In this document: piece after piece, positions 36,182-44,430 of the stretch
How the letters are laid out: every line of letters starts with the position of its first letter
Numbering within the stretch: the stretch's first letter is position 1
DNA from: Taklimakanibacter lacteus
GTDB taxonomy: Bacteria > Pseudomonadota > Alphaproteobacteria > Rhizobiales > Aestuariivirgaceae
DNA length: 64,000 nucleotides
Reading direction: 5' to 3'
Assembly: GCA_003576695.1 (NCBI GenBank)
Contig: QOZQ01000012.1
Span: 1-64,000, forward strand
The notes under the pieces: generated by a model
The model's input: the letters and a program-made list of their open reading frames with translations, nothing else
Databases searched by the model: none
Told to the model about the DNA's origin: nothing
Made by a program: the position numbers and the translations under genes

Positions 36182-36448
36182 CCTCGCCCTACAAGCGAAG
36201 CGCAGCGGGGAGAGGGTAGGGGCCCGCCGCGCAGCGGTGGGAAGGGTGAGGGGCGAAGGGCGGCGCAGTACTGCTTCATATGCGTGATCGAAGGGTCGAG
36301 TCTAATTCCCAGCAAGCCCCTCACCGTCCCGTTGCTCTCGCCTTCGCGAAGCCGAGATTTTCCTTCGACAGAGCAGAATCTTACTGCTTCGGCGGAGCAA
36401 GGTCGCAATGGGCCCCCTCCCTCTCCCCGCTAAAGCGGGGCGAGGGGA
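36182..36448. repeat. Palindromic intergenic repeat (family A', copy 1) with nested module
   Basis: Outer arms CTCGCCCTACAAGCG...GGGGAGAGGG and CCCTCTCCCCGC...GCGGGGCGAGGGG flank inner arms AAGGGTGAGGGG and CCCCTCACC. The unit is closely similar to 43624-43828 except that a 68-bp module (36337-36404) is inserted in the CCCGTTGC/GCAATGGG hairpin. It fills the 297-base gap between the GGDEF and yacG stop codons; no gene is seen. Confidence 0.85.
36337..36404 (-). repeat. 68-bp nested repeat module, copy 3
   Basis: Begins CTCGCCTTCGCGAAGCCGAG and ends CGGCGGAGCAAGGTC, the same orientation as copy 2. Comparison with the empty site at 43773-43791 places its edges to within about two bases. Confidence 0.85.
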
Positions 36449-36449
36449 G

Positions 36450-36662
36450 TTACGTTTCCTCTTGCTGCGGATTCGTTGCCTCATCGCCCGGATCGGGCTC
36501 TTCCGCGGCGGGGACGGCATAGTGGCCGCCGAGCCAGCGGTTGAGATCGACATTGGCGCAGCGGGCGGAGCAGAAGGGATGATATTTCTGCGTGGACGGC
36601 TTGGCGCAAATGGGGCAGGGGCGCCGGGGCCGCAGCCTTACCGGATGGTCCTCGCCGGTCAT
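36450..36662 (-). CDS. yacG: DNA gyrase inhibitor / zinc-binding protein YacG
   Basis: The 70-residue protein has the YacG zinc knuckle: CPIC at residues 16-19 and CSARC at 31-35, followed by [13 protein letters not shown]. YacG binds the GyrB C-terminal region and inhibits gyrase in E. coli. The acidic tail after residue 50 is normal. Its ATG overlaps the maf stop (ATGA), as in other Hyphomicrobiales. Confidence 0.93.
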   Translation of the reverse strand: MTGEDHPVRLRPRRPCPICAKPSTQKYHPFCSARCANVDLNRWLGGHYAVPAAEEPDPGDEATNPQQEET

Positions 36663-37297
36663 ATGCCGCTGTGCGGTGCGGTCAGCCAGGTGTAGTGGAC
36701 AGGGAAGCCCGCACCCTGGAGCAGGTGCACCGTCTCATAGAGCGGCAGGCCGACGACACCGGAATGCGAGCCGCTGAGCGAGCGGACGAATGATTCGGCG
36801 CGGCCCTGGACGGCATAGCCGCCCGCCTTGCCGCGCCATTCCCCCGATTTGAGATAGGTCTCGACATCCTCGCGCGAGAAGCGCTTGAAGCGGACCTTGG
36901 TCTCCGAGCAGCGGCGCCAGGATTGTCCGCCCGGCGCCAGCAAGGTCACGGCCGAATAGACCCAGTGCGAACGGCCCGACAGCAGCCACAGGCAGGCAGC
37001 GGCTTCCTCCGCGGTCTCGGGCTTGGGCAGGACGCGGCGGCCGAGCCCCACCACCGTGTCGGCGGCGAGGACGAAGGTCTTGCTGCCGAGCTTCTTGACG
37101 AGCGGGGCTTCCTGCGCGGTGCGGGCCTTTTCGGCGGCGAGCCGGATGGCCAGGCGGCGCGGGGTTTCGCGCTTCATCGGCGTCTCGTCGATATCCGCCG
37201 GCATCAGCAGATCGGGCCTCAGGCCAACCTGCTCAAGCAAAGCGAGCCGGCGCGGCGAGGCGCTGGCCAGCACGAGCTTGACGCGGGTTTCCGTCAT
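36659..37297 (-). CDS. maf: Maf-family nucleoside triphosphate pyrophosphatase
   Basis: The 212-residue cytoplasmic enzyme hydrolyses non-canonical or modified nucleotides to the monophosphate. The family start [19 protein letters not shown] is followed by [15 protein letters not shown], the [11 protein letters not shown] segment and [13 protein letters not shown], which carry the substrate and metal residues. A gap of 13 bases separates it from infA. Gene order infA-maf-yacG is typical of the order. Confidence 0.93.
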   Translation of the reverse strand: MTETRVKLVLASASPRRLALLEQVGLRPDLLMPADIDETPMKRETPRRLAIRLAAEKARTAQEAPLVKKLGSKTFVLAADTVVGLGRRVLPKPETAEEAAACLWLLSGRSHWVYSAVTLLAPGGQSWRRCSETKVRFKRFSREDVETYLKSGEWRGKAGGYAVQGRAESFVRSLSGSHSGVVGLPLYETVHLLQGAGFPVHYTWLTAPHSGI

Positions 37298-37310
37298 CCC
37301 CCCGGGATCC

Positions 37311-37529
37311 CTATTTGAAGCGATAGTTGATGCGGCCCTTGGTCAGGTCATAGGGCGTCATTTCGACCATCACGCGGTCACCTGCCAGCACACGGATGCG
37401 GTTCTTGCGCATCTTGCCGGCGGTGTGGGCGATGATTTCATGGTTGTTGTCGAGCTTCACGCGGAAGGTAGCGTTGGGCAGGAGCTCGGTGACCGTGCCC
37501 TCGAATTCAAGCAATTCTTCTTTCGCCAT
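37311..37529 (-). CDS. infA: Translation initiation factor IF-1
   Basis: The 72-residue OB-fold protein ([19 protein letters not shown] ... KGRINYRFK) is full length. IF-1 blocks the ribosomal A site during initiation. The start MAKEELLE is fixed by family length; an upstream in-frame ATG at 37556 is rejected. AGGGAAC stands upstream. Confidence 0.97.
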   Translation of the reverse strand: MAKEELLEFEGTVTELLPNATFRVKLDNNHEIIAHTAGKMRKNRIRVLAGDRVMVEMTPYDLTKGRINYRFK

Positions 37530-37708
37530 AAGGTTCCCTGGCTGGTTTTGGAGCAAATCCCGCCAAAGTTGTTAGACTTTGGCGATAAGGATTTGCTCCA
37601 ACATATCAATTTGGCGCGACTCCCTGTCGGCGAAGTGATGCCACTTCGCCGGGATGCGCGCTATGCGGCTACCCATGAACCGGTTGCCCGGCAAAATCAA
37701 GCTCAGGG

Positions 37709-38155
37709 TTACACGCCTCGCGCACCCAAAGTCCCGAATCTGGCCCTGATTCGCCGCATCAGTCCATCGCGGACATCGCGGTAGGAATCGAGGATCGTCT
37801 CGCGGCTGCCCATGGTGGCCGACGGGTCGAGGGTGGGCCAGTATTCGGCCTCGATCGCCATGGTGCGGGTCATTTCGAGCGCCCGGTGATGGGCCTCGGG
37901 CGACAGCGAGATCACCACATCGAAGCTCGAATCCTCGAGATCGGCGAAGCTCTGCGGCTTGTGCTTCTTCAGGTCGATGCCGATCTCGTCCATCACGGTC
38001 ATCACAAAGGGGTCGGGTTCTCCGGGCTTCACCCCGCAGGAAGCGATGAATACCCGGTTGCCGTAGAAATGCCGCGCAATGGCGGCCGCCATGGGAGAGC
38101 GGATGACATTCTGCGTGCAGGCGAAGAGCAGGGCGCCGGGAAGATCAGCCGCCAT
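37709..38155 (-). CDS. Low-molecular-weight protein tyrosine phosphatase family
   Basis: The 148-residue protein has the P-loop CTQNVIRSP (Cys13 to Arg19) and the late acidic region TLDPSATMGSRETIL. The loop lacks the usual glycine of C-x-G-N-x-C-R-S-P. Members are tyrosine phosphatases or arsenate-reductase-like. In this conserved block (UPF0262 - phosphatase - infA - maf) it is a standard resident of Hyphomicrobiales, target unknown. About 180 bases separate it from infA, with a small GCAAATCC/GGATTTGC inverted repeat. Confidence 0.9.
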   Translation of the reverse strand: MAADLPGALLFACTQNVIRSPMAAAIARHFYGNRVFIASCGVKPGEPDPFVMTVMDEIGIDLKKHKPQSFADLEDSSFDVVISLSPEAHHRALEMTRTMAIEAEYWPTLDPSATMGSRETILDSYRDVRDGLMRRIRARFGTLGARGV

Positions 38156-38164
38156 CGGTTGTGC

Positions 38165-38653
38165 TCAGCCGCGCCAATGCAGGACGCAAAGCAAGGTGAA
38201 CAGGCGGCGCGAGGTGGCCGAATCGAGCTCGACCTTGCCATCGAGCCGCTCCTTCAGAAGATCGCTCCCTTCATTGTGCAGACCGCGGCGCGCCATGTCG
38301 ATGGTCTCGATCTGGCTCGGCGTGGCGGTGCGGATCGCCTTGTAGTAGCTCTCGCAGATCATGAAGTAGTCCTTCACGATGCGCCGGAAGGGCGACAGCG
38401 ACAGGCCGATCATCGAGACCCGCTCCTCGCGCTCGCTCCGGATGTCGAAGACGATGCGGCCGTCGGCGGTCGAGAGCGAAAGCCGGTAGGGGCCGCTCTC
38501 ATGGCCGATCACGGTGAAGCGGTTGTCCTCGATGAGATCATAGATCGCGACGCGCCGCTCGTGATCGGCATCGGCGGAGAGCCCCGAGCCGATGCTTTCA
38601 TCAAGCTCGACGGCAACGAGGCGGTTGCGATCCGGGGGAGCGGAAGCGGTCAT
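38165..38653 (-). CDS. UPF0262 family protein
   Basis: The 162-residue protein matches UPF0262 throughout: [43 protein letters not shown] and the C-terminal [14 protein letters not shown]. Function is unknown; the family is nearly confined to Alphaproteobacteria. It ends 10 bases before the phosphatase gene, so they are cotranscribed. In many relatives hisD lies just upstream; here a repeat fills that place. Confidence 0.92.
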   Translation of the reverse strand: MTASAPPDRNRLVAVELDESIGSGLSADADHERRVAIYDLIEDNRFTVIGHESGPYRLSLSTADGRIVFDIRSEREERVSMIGLSLSPFRRIVKDYFMICESYYKAIRTATPSQIETIDMARRGLHNEGSDLLKERLDGKVELDSATSRRLFTLLCVLHWRG

Positions 38654-38700
38654 GGTGCGGTCAAACTAGGCGAGATCGCCGGGCAAAGACAGAGTTGGCT

Positions 38701-38949
38701 CTCCCTCCGCCGCCGACCTTGCTCCGCCGAAGCGAAGCCTCGGCTTCGCGAAGGCGAGAGGCGGGGAGGGTGGCGCGCGGAACGCGCGTCGGGTGGGGTC
38801 TCTCCGCAAGGAATATCTCTCAAGCTATATTTGGCATGCTGTTCAGGCCAATCGTTCAATACTTCCCGGTGGGAAGACCCCACCCGGCGCTTCGCGCCAC
38901 CTCCCCGCGCTTCGCGCCACCTCCCCGCGCTTCGCGCGGCGGAGGGAGA
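38701..38949. repeat. Palindromic repeat (family B, copy 1) with short nested module and 20-bp duplication
   Basis: Arms CCCTCCGCCGCC...AGGCGGGGAGGG and CTCCCCGCGCTTCGCGCGGCGGAGGG flank GGGTGGGGTC and GACCCCACCC. A 44-bp version of the nested module is at 38715-38758, and TTCGCGCCACCTCCCCGCGC occurs twice in tandem (38891-38930). It fills the 302 bases between the UPF0262 and DUF2948 genes; no gene is seen. Confidence 0.85.
38715..38758 (+). repeat. Nested repeat module, 44-bp deletion variant
   Basis: Both ends of the 68-bp module are present (GACCTTGCTCCGCCGAAGC and CTCGGCTTCGCGAAGGCGAG) but the central 24 bases are missing. The host hairpin is uninterrupted in the copies at 48984-49164 and 50194-50370. 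Confidence 0.8.
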
Positions 38950-38955
38950 TTTCAT

Positions 38956-39378
38956 TCACCGATCATGCGAAGGCTGGTTGGGCGTTTCCCAGGCAGGGCC
39001 CAGATCCGCGAGGCGGGCTTCGATGCATTCGACCTTGAGATGGATGGCGCCGCCGCCCGAAAAGGTGAGGACGACGGTGCCGGAGGGCTCCTCGTCCGGC
39101 GTGAAGGAGATGGAGAGAAGCGACAGGATGGCGTCATCGGCGCCCTGGCGGATGCGCTGCGACCTGGCGGAGAGCACGCGATCGAAGGAGAGGCCGGTGC
39201 GCCGGCGCTCATAAGGCGGCTTCTGCGCCTGCCAGATGAAGCGGTTGGCGATGAGCGCGAATTTGCCGGACGCCTTCAGGAAGCGGATATCGCCCAGGGT
39301 GATGACCGCATCCTGCATATGGGCGGAGATGATCTCGAGATCGGCCGCGTCGAGGGCTGTCAGCTTGAGCAGGGACAT
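38956..39378 (-). CDS. DUF2948 family protein
   Basis: The 140-residue protein begins LLKLTALDAADLEIISAHMQ and contains DIRFLKASGKFALIANRFIW and VECIEARLADLGPAW, the DUF2948 pattern. Function is unknown; it is conserved immediately downstream of murA in Hyphomicrobiales, as here (23-base gap). No membrane segment or signal is visible. Confidence 0.9.
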   Translation of the reverse strand: MSLLKLTALDAADLEIISAHMQDAVITLGDIRFLKASGKFALIANRFIWQAQKPPYERRRTGLSFDRVLSARSQRIRQGADDAILSLLSISFTPDEEPSGTVVLTFSGGGAIHLKVECIEARLADLGPAWETPNQPSHDR

Positions 39379-39401
39379 GGTGATCTCTGTTCGGTCCGAT
39401 G

Positions 39402-40694
39402 CTAGTGGCCCGAGAGGCGCTCGATTTCGGCGCCGCAGGCCTTGAGCTTCTCCTCGAGCGTCTCGAAGCCGCGATCGAGGTGATAGACGCGGTGGAGCGT
39501 GGTCTCGCCTTCGGCCGCCAAAGCGGCAATCACGAGCGACACGGAGGCCCGGAGATCGGTGGCCATGACCTGGGCGCCGGTGAGGCGCTCGACGCCGCGG
39601 ATCTCGGCCGTGTCGCCATGCAGATGGATATCGGCGCCGAGGCGGGCCAGCTCCTGCACATGCATGAACCGGTTCTCGAAGATCGTCTCGCGGATGATCG
39701 AGGTGCCCCTGGCCCTGGTGGTGAGCGCCATGAGCTGCGCCTGGAGATCGGTCGGGAAACCCGGATAGGGCTCGGTCTCGACCTTGATGGGGGCGAGGCC
39801 TGCGCCATTGCGCTTGATGCGCAAACCGTCATTGGTGGATTCGACGTCGACGCCCGAGGCCCGCATGATCGTCATCACCTCGCAGAGCGTGTCGGCGCGG
39901 GCGCCGGAAAGCGTGACATCGCCGCCGGTCATGGCCGCCGCCATGGCATAGGTGCCGGTCTCGATGCGATCGGCGATCACGGCATGCTCGGCGCCATGCA
40001 GGCGGGGCACGCCCTCTATCCTGATCGTCGCGGTGCCGATGCCCTCGATGCGGGCGCCCATCTTGACGAGGCAGTCGGCGACATCGGTGATCTCGGGCTC
40101 ACGCGCCGCATTCTCGATGATCGTTTCGCCCTTGGCGGTGACGGCGCCCATGAGAGCGGCGTGGGTGGCGCCCACCGATACTTTCGGGAAAGCGATATGT
40201 CCGCCGATGAAGCCTTTCGGTGTCCTGGCCACCACATAGCCGCTGTCGATGGTGATCTCGGCGCCGAGCTTCTCCATGGCGAGGATGTGGAGGTCGACCG
40301 GGCGGGTGCCGATGGCGCAGCCGCCGGGCAGCGACACGCGCGCCTCGCCGCAGCGGGCGAGAAGCGGGGCCAGAACCCAGAAGCTCGCCCGCATCTTGGA
40401 GACGAGCTCGTAAGGCGCCGTCGTGTCGGCAATCGTCCTGGCGGAGATGCGCATCGTCTCGCCGTCATAGCCGTTCTGGCCGGCGCGCTTGCCGGCAACG
40501 GTGATATCGACGCCGTGATTGCCGAGGATGCGCTGCAGGAGCCTGACATCGGCGAGGCGGGGCACGCGGTGGAGGGTGAGGGTCTCATCGGTCAGGAGCG
40601 AGGCGATCATCAAGGGCAGGGCCGCGTTCTTGGCGCCGCTGATCGGAATGGTGCCGTTAAGCGTGTTGCCGCCTCTGATCCGGATGCGATCCAT
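39402..40694 (-). CDS. murA: UDP-N-acetylglucosamine 1-carboxyvinyltransferase
   Basis: The 430-residue enzyme transfers enolpyruvyl from PEP to UDP-GlcNAc, the first committed step of peptidoglycan synthesis. The start [14 protein letters not shown] and the early KNAALPLM (lysine in substrate binding) are normal, and the active-site cysteine is in [15 protein letters not shown]. The ATG at 40694 gives standard length; a longer frame to 40775 is not supported. The cysteine form predicts sensitivity to fosfomycin. Confidence 0.96.
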   Translation of the reverse strand: MDRIRIRGGNTLNGTIPISGAKNAALPLMIASLLTDETLTLHRVPRLADVRLLQRILGNHGVDITVAGKRAGQNGYDGETMRISARTIADTTAPYELVSKMRASFWVLAPLLARCGEARVSLPGGCAIGTRPVDLHILAMEKLGAEITIDSGYVVARTPKGFIGGHIAFPKVSVGATHAALMGAVTAKGETIIENAAREPEITDVADCLVKMGARIEGIGTATIRIEGVPRLHGAEHAVIADRIETGTYAMAAAMTGGDVTLSGARADTLCEVMTIMRASGVDVESTNDGLRIKRNGAGLAPIKVETEPYPGFPTDLQAQLMALTTRARGTSIIRETIFENRFMHVQELARLGADIHLHGDTAEIRGVERLTGAQVMATDLRASVSLVIAALAAEGETTLHRVYHLDRGFETLEEKLKACGAEIERLSGH

Positions 40695-40797
40695 CTCGTT
40701 CAATTTCCTCTGAAATTTTCCCCAAAACAGAGTCTGCCGCCGCGCCGGCATCCCTGGGAGCGGCCTAACAAGCATAAATGGCAGGGTCAGGGCAACC

Positions 40798-40947
40798 CTA
40801 GCCGTTTTTCGGCTCGCCGGGGCGCGGGTTTGCGGCCGCCCGGCTCTTCGCTTGCGCCTTGCGGCGCTTGAGATTGGCCCGGAGCGCCGCAGCGAGACGG
40901 GCCGAACGGTCGGGTGGTTTGGCAGGCTTGGACGGCGGTTTGGCCAT
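40798..40947 (-). CDS. Small basic conserved protein
   Basis: A 49-residue, lysine/arginine-rich protein ([20 protein letters not shown] then [17 protein letters not shown]). Short proteins of this style (ALRANLxRRKAQ) are common near murA in Hyphomicrobiales; function unknown. The short start MAKPPSK is preferred over an in-frame start at 41037, whose extra residues look non-coding. It lies 103 bases upstream of murA in the same direction. Confidence 0.65.
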   Translation of the reverse strand: MAKPPSKPAKPPDRSARLAAALRANLKRRKAQAKSRAAANPRPGEPKNG

Positions 40948-41457
40948 GGCGAATGCTTGAACAGGCCCGGGGGAGCTGTCGAGGAGATATTTCAATCCTC
41001 CCTGGCGAGGACTTGGTCCCGCTGATGCCAGGAACAATAGCCTATGGGCCCGTGGGGCGCAGCCCAGCCCCGATACAGGGATTTACAGGGAATTACAGGG
41101 AATTTTCCCAAAAAAAGCGAGCGGTGCAGAAAGTCCAGGGATATCAGCTTGTTAAATTTTGCCCCTGTGCGGGAGCAGGGAAATCCGCTCCCTTGTCATG
41201 GCCTCCGGCACGGTCTTGCCGCCCGGAATATTCTCCGCTTCTTCCGGTATATTTTCGTCGCGAGGGCGTGCCGGACGGATCGAACCAAGCCTGTTCACCG
41301 GTGAAAAAAGCGAGTTTTGTTGAAGAGTTTCCTGCCCTTAGAGGGCTTCTGCAGTGAAAAGCGGGAGAACAGGCGCGGGCGGCTCGAAATTCCGGGGATC
41401 ATGACATTTCCCAAATCCCACACCCTTGCCGTCCGCGAAGTCAACAGCCGGCGAGGA
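40948..41457. other. 510-base intergenic region with triple 10-bp repeat
   Basis: No gene is supported here. It contains three consecutive 10-bp units TACAGGGA(T/A)T (41074-41103) followed by TTTCCCAAAAAAA, and a GTTCACCGGTGAA inverted repeat near 41290-41302. Reading frames on both strands look like low-complexity shadows. Confidence 0.6.
41074..41103. repeat. Three tandem 10-bp iterons
   Basis: TACAGGGATT, TACAGGGAAT and TACAGGGAAT follow each other without spacer, one helical turn apart, suggesting a protein-binding array on one face of the DNA or a simple tandem expansion. Confidence 0.75.
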
Positions 41458-41718
41458 TCAAGGTCCGGCGGTGGCGGTTTCGGCCGTGCGGTCCTTGAGG
41501 GCGCCGACACCTGCCTCTTTGGCGCAGTGGGCGCAGCAGAACATCCGTCCGTCGCCATCCTCGAGCCCATGCCCGATGATCCGGCAATCGCAATGCTCGC
41601 AATGCGGCGCCATGGCCGCAATGGCGCATTCGAAGCTGTCAAAGGTCATGCTCCGACCGGCCTGGGTGACGCGGAAGGATTTATCGTAGTCATTGCCGCA
41701 GACGTCGCATCTGGCCAT
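41458..41718 (-). CDS. Small cysteine-rich zinc-ribbon/metallothionein-like protein
   Basis: The 86-residue protein has nine cysteines in paired motifs: CDVC at residues 4-7, FECAI, HCEHCDC and FCCAHC, with histidines nearby. The pattern CxxC...CxxCxC...CCxxC indicates metal binding, probably zinc. Similar proteins are sometimes annotated as prokaryotic metallothionein. ATG at 41718 follows AAGGCAGGA; a second ATG two codons earlier is possible. It converges with tRNA-Thr and has no operon partner. Confidence 0.8.
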   Translation of the reverse strand: MARCDVCGNDYDKSFRVTQAGRSMTFDSFECAIAAMAPHCEHCDCRIIGHGLEDGDGRMFCCAHCAKEAGVGALKDRTAETATAGP

Positions 41719-41827
41719 GAGCATCCTGCCTTTCCGTTCCCCAGCACTGCGACAATGGGGGAAGGGGCACAAGGGTTCCAAAACCCCCTTGATCCGACAA
41801 GCTTTAGGCGTCATAAGGCGCGGCGGC

Positions 41828-41902
<75 letters not shown>

Positions 41903-41957
41903 TTGCCTCCCGCTTACTGCAGCCATAGATGGTCTGACAAGACGATGAGGGGCATCG

Positions 41958-42941
41958 ATGAACCAATCCGCCGAACGCAAGCTCACCACCATCCTCTCGG
42001 CCGATGCCGTGGGCTACAGCCGGCTGATGGGGCAGGACGAGGGCGGCACCTTCGCGACGCTGAAGGCCTATCGCGAGCTGACCGCCGAGCGGATCGCGCA
42101 GCATCGGGGCCGGGTGGTGAACACCGCGGGCGACAGCATCCTGGCCGAGTTTCCGAGCGTGGTCAGGGCGGTCGAATGCGCGGTCGAGACGCAACGGCTG
42201 ATCGCCGAACGCAATGCGGCGCTTAGCCCCGACCGGCAGATGTGGTTCCGCATCGGCGTCAATCTCGGCGATGTGATGGTCGACGGCCATGACCTGTTCG
42301 GAGACGGGGTGAATGTCGCGGCAAGATTGCAGGCCATGGCCGATCCGGGCGGGATCCTGATCTCGGGAACCGTCTTCGATCATGTGAAGGACAAGCTCTC
42401 GGTGAGCTTCGATTCGCTCGGCGCCCAGGCGGTCAAGAACATGGCCACGCAAGTGCCGGTCTATCGCGTGGTGCTCGCGCATGGCGGAGAGGTGGCGCAA
42501 CCGTCAGTGCCTGATCCGCTGCCTGCCGCGATCGCAGCGCCAGGTGAAGCGAGCGGCGCAAGGCTGCATCGCTTCTATATCAACAGCGTGATCGCCGGCG
42601 CTTTGATTGTTCTTGTGTTCGCGATCAACATGTTCTCAGGCGGCCCGCATTGGTTCCAGTGGCCGGCACTGGTCATCCTGCTCCTCCATGCGCTGCGCAG
42701 CATCTTCCTGTTCAGGGCGCCCAAGGCGCCGGCGACGCAGGCCTTGACGCCCGAAGCGCAGAAGGAAGCGCGCCTGCTCCGCTTCTACGCGAACAGCGCG
42801 ACCGCCCTGACGCTGATCGCCTTCCTGTTCGGAATCAACATGTTCACGGAAGGTGAATACTGGTTCCAGTGGCCGACGCTCGCCATCCTGTTCATCTATG
42901 CGTTGCGCAGCATTTCCCTGTTCAGCAAGCGCATCGGATAG
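41958..42941 (+). CDS. Class III adenylate/guanylate cyclase with two tandem 2TM domains
   Basis: The 327-residue protein has an N-terminal cyclase domain (residues 6-175). The two metal aspartates are present (Asp16 in LSADAVGYSRL, Asp59 in NTAGDSILAEF), as are the transition-state Asn/Arg in GDGVNVAARL. Then come two copies of a roughly 55-residue 2TM unit (about 201-255 and 272-327), each R-L-x-R-FY-x-NS then a helix ending INMF, WFQWP, a second helix and LRSI-LF. Four membrane segments at the C-terminus with the catalytic domain in front is unusual. Whether it makes cAMP or cGMP is not clear. It follows tRNA-Thr by 55 bases. Confidence 0.88.
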   Translation: MNQSAERKLTTILSADAVGYSRLMGQDEGGTFATLKAYRELTAERIAQHRGRVVNTAGDSILAEFPSVVRAVECAVETQRLIAERNAALSPDRQMWFRIGVNLGDVMVDGHDLFGDGVNVAARLQAMADPGGILISGTVFDHVKDKLSVSFDSLGAQAVKNMATQVPVYRVVLAHGGEVAQPSVPDPLPAAIAAPGEASGARLHRFYINSVIAGALIVLVFAINMFSGGPHWFQWPALVILLLHALRSIFLFRAPKAPATQALTPEAQKEARLLRFYANSATALTLIAFLFGINMFTEGEYWFQWPTLAILFIYALRSISLFSKRIG

Positions 42942-42968
42942 AGGCATGCGGCCATCCGAAGTCCTGCA

Positions 42969-43622
42969 ATGACTCCCACCATCACCGCCTTCGAACGCTC
43001 ACCCGACAGAGGCCGGGGACTGGCGCGCGACATGCGCGTTCGCTGGGCGCTCGAGGAAGTGGGCCAGCCCTATGACGTTCGTCTGGTTTCATTCCAGGCG
43101 ATGAAGGAGCCGGCGCATCTGACGCTTCATCCTTTCGGGCAGATCCCGACCTATGAAGAGGGCGATCTCGCGCTGTTCGAGTCGGGCGCCATCGTGCTCC
43201 ATATCGCGGAATGCCATGCGGGCCTGCTGCCCGAAGACGCCCATGCCCGGGCGCGCGCCATCAGCTGGATGTTTGCCGCTCTCGCCACGGTCGAACCGCC
43301 GATCGTCGAACTCTCCATGGCTGCTCTGCTCGAGCGCGACAAGGCCTGGTACGGTGAGCGCCTGCCGGGTCTCAGGGAAAATGTGCGCAAGCGGCTGGGC
43401 GAGCTTTCCCGCCGCCTCGGCGATGCCGACTGGCTCGATGGCGGCTTCAGCGCCGGTGATCTCCTGATGGTGTCGGTGCTGCTCAGGCTGAGAAGCTCAG
43501 GGATCCTGGACGAATATGCGAATATCGCCAACTATGTCGCCCGCGGTGAGGCACGGCCCGCCTATAGAAGCGCGTTCGCGGCGCAATTGGCGGTGTTCAC
43601 GGCGGCGTCGAAGGGGGAGTGA
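42969..43622 (+). CDS. Glutathione S-transferase family protein
   Basis: The 217-residue protein has a thioredoxin-like N-terminal domain (residues 1-80; HPFGQIPTYEEGDLALFESGAI carries the cis-proline and the SNAIL-type ES motif) and a helical C-terminal domain. The catalytic residue near RSPDRGRGLARDMRVRWALEE may be serine or arginine. It begins 27 bases after the cyclase stop, perhaps in one transcript. Substrate unknown; GSH conjugation or dehalogenase-type roles are both possible. Confidence 0.9.
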   Translation: MTPTITAFERSPDRGRGLARDMRVRWALEEVGQPYDVRLVSFQAMKEPAHLTLHPFGQIPTYEEGDLALFESGAIVLHIAECHAGLLPEDAHARARAISWMFAALATVEPPIVELSMAALLERDKAWYGERLPGLRENVRKRLGELSRRLGDADWLDGGFSAGDLLMVSVLLRLRSSGILDEYANIANYVARGEARPAYRSAFAAQLAVFTAASKGE

Positions 43623-43623
43623 T

Positions 43624-43828
43624 CACCCTCGCCCTGCAAGCGTAGCGCAGCGGGGAGAGGGTAGGGGCCCACCGCGCAGCGGTGGGAAGGGTGAGGGGCA
43701 ACGGGCGTAGCAATGCTGCTCCATCTGCTTGATCGAAGACTCGAATCCAACTCCCCGCAGGCCCCTCACCTTCCCATTGCTGCGCAATGGGCCCCTCCCT
43801 CTCCCCGCTGAAGCGGGGCGAGGGGATT
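43624..43828. repeat. Palindromic intergenic repeat (family A', copy 2), empty for the nested module
   Basis: Nearly the same sequence as 36182-36448 but with an intact hairpin CCCATTGC-TGC-GCAATGGG at 43773-43791 where that copy holds the 68-bp module. It lies between convergent genes and may end both transcripts. Confidence 0.85.
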
Positions 43829-44430
43829 CAGTCATGCGGCCCATCGCTCATATCGGCGCGGTGGGCGGCGCGCCAGTCTTCCGGGAGATCGAATGTGCCG
43901 CGCCAGATGCCGCGTTTGTCGCGGCGGGCTTCGGCTTCTTCCTTCACATAGGCCGCACTGTGGCGCGTATAGGCGATGGCCCAGCCGAGGCGGACCATCT
44001 CGGCGTTGAGCGTCAGATCGCCGACCCGGCAGCGCGAGACAAGGCGGCCATAGCGGTCGGCATCGAGGCCGGTGCAGTCGACGGTCTTGCCGGCGACGAG
44101 ATTGCGCAAGGCCCGCGCCGCCTCGCGGCCGCAATTCCAGTCGCGGCCATTCGCGTCGCGGCAGGTCTGGCGGTATTCCGGCGCGTCGATGCCGTTGAGC
44201 CTGATCTCGTCCTTTCCGAGCCGGAAGGAATCGCCATCGATGATGTCGGCCGTGCCCGGCGTGACGGTGATCTGGTTGAAGGCGCGGATCGCCAGCAGGA
44301 CGAGACACGCGGCAACGATGAACATCACGATATCGAGGAGGCTGCGCCACAAGGGCCGGGGCGGGCGCGGCGGGCCGCGGCGCCAGGACCTGCGATAGCG
44401 GCGATAGGCTACTGGTGCCGGCGATCCCAT
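43828..44430 (-). CDS. Membrane-anchored thermonuclease (SNase-like) protein
   Basis: The 200-residue protein has a basic N-terminus, one membrane segment (about residues 31-48, LLDIVMFIVAACLVLLAI) and a staphylococcal-nuclease-like domain: ADIIDGDSFRLGKDEIRLNGI, DAPEY, the CGREAARALRNLV helix and ADRYGRLVSRC. The metal/catalytic arginine-aspartate set (RLNGIDAPE, DRYGR) is present, so nuclease activity outside the membrane is plausible. Its start overlaps the end of the moaE gene by 22 bases. Confidence 0.85.
   Translation of the reverse strand: MGSPAPVAYRRYRRSWRRGPPRPPRPLWRSLLDIVMFIVAACLVLLAIRAFNQITVTPGTADIIDGDSFRLGKDEIRLNGIDAPEYRQTCRDANGRDWNCGREAARALRNLVAGKTVDCTGLDADRYGRLVSRCRVGDLTLNAEMVRLGWAIAYTRHSAAYVKEEAEARRDKRGIWRGTFDLPEDWRAAHRADMSDGPHD

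Noticed and set aside
36182..36448. A CRISPR array among the GC-rich repeats
   Set aside because: The repeats are foldback elements of 30-270 bp dispersed through the window, with no regularly spaced identical units or cas genes.
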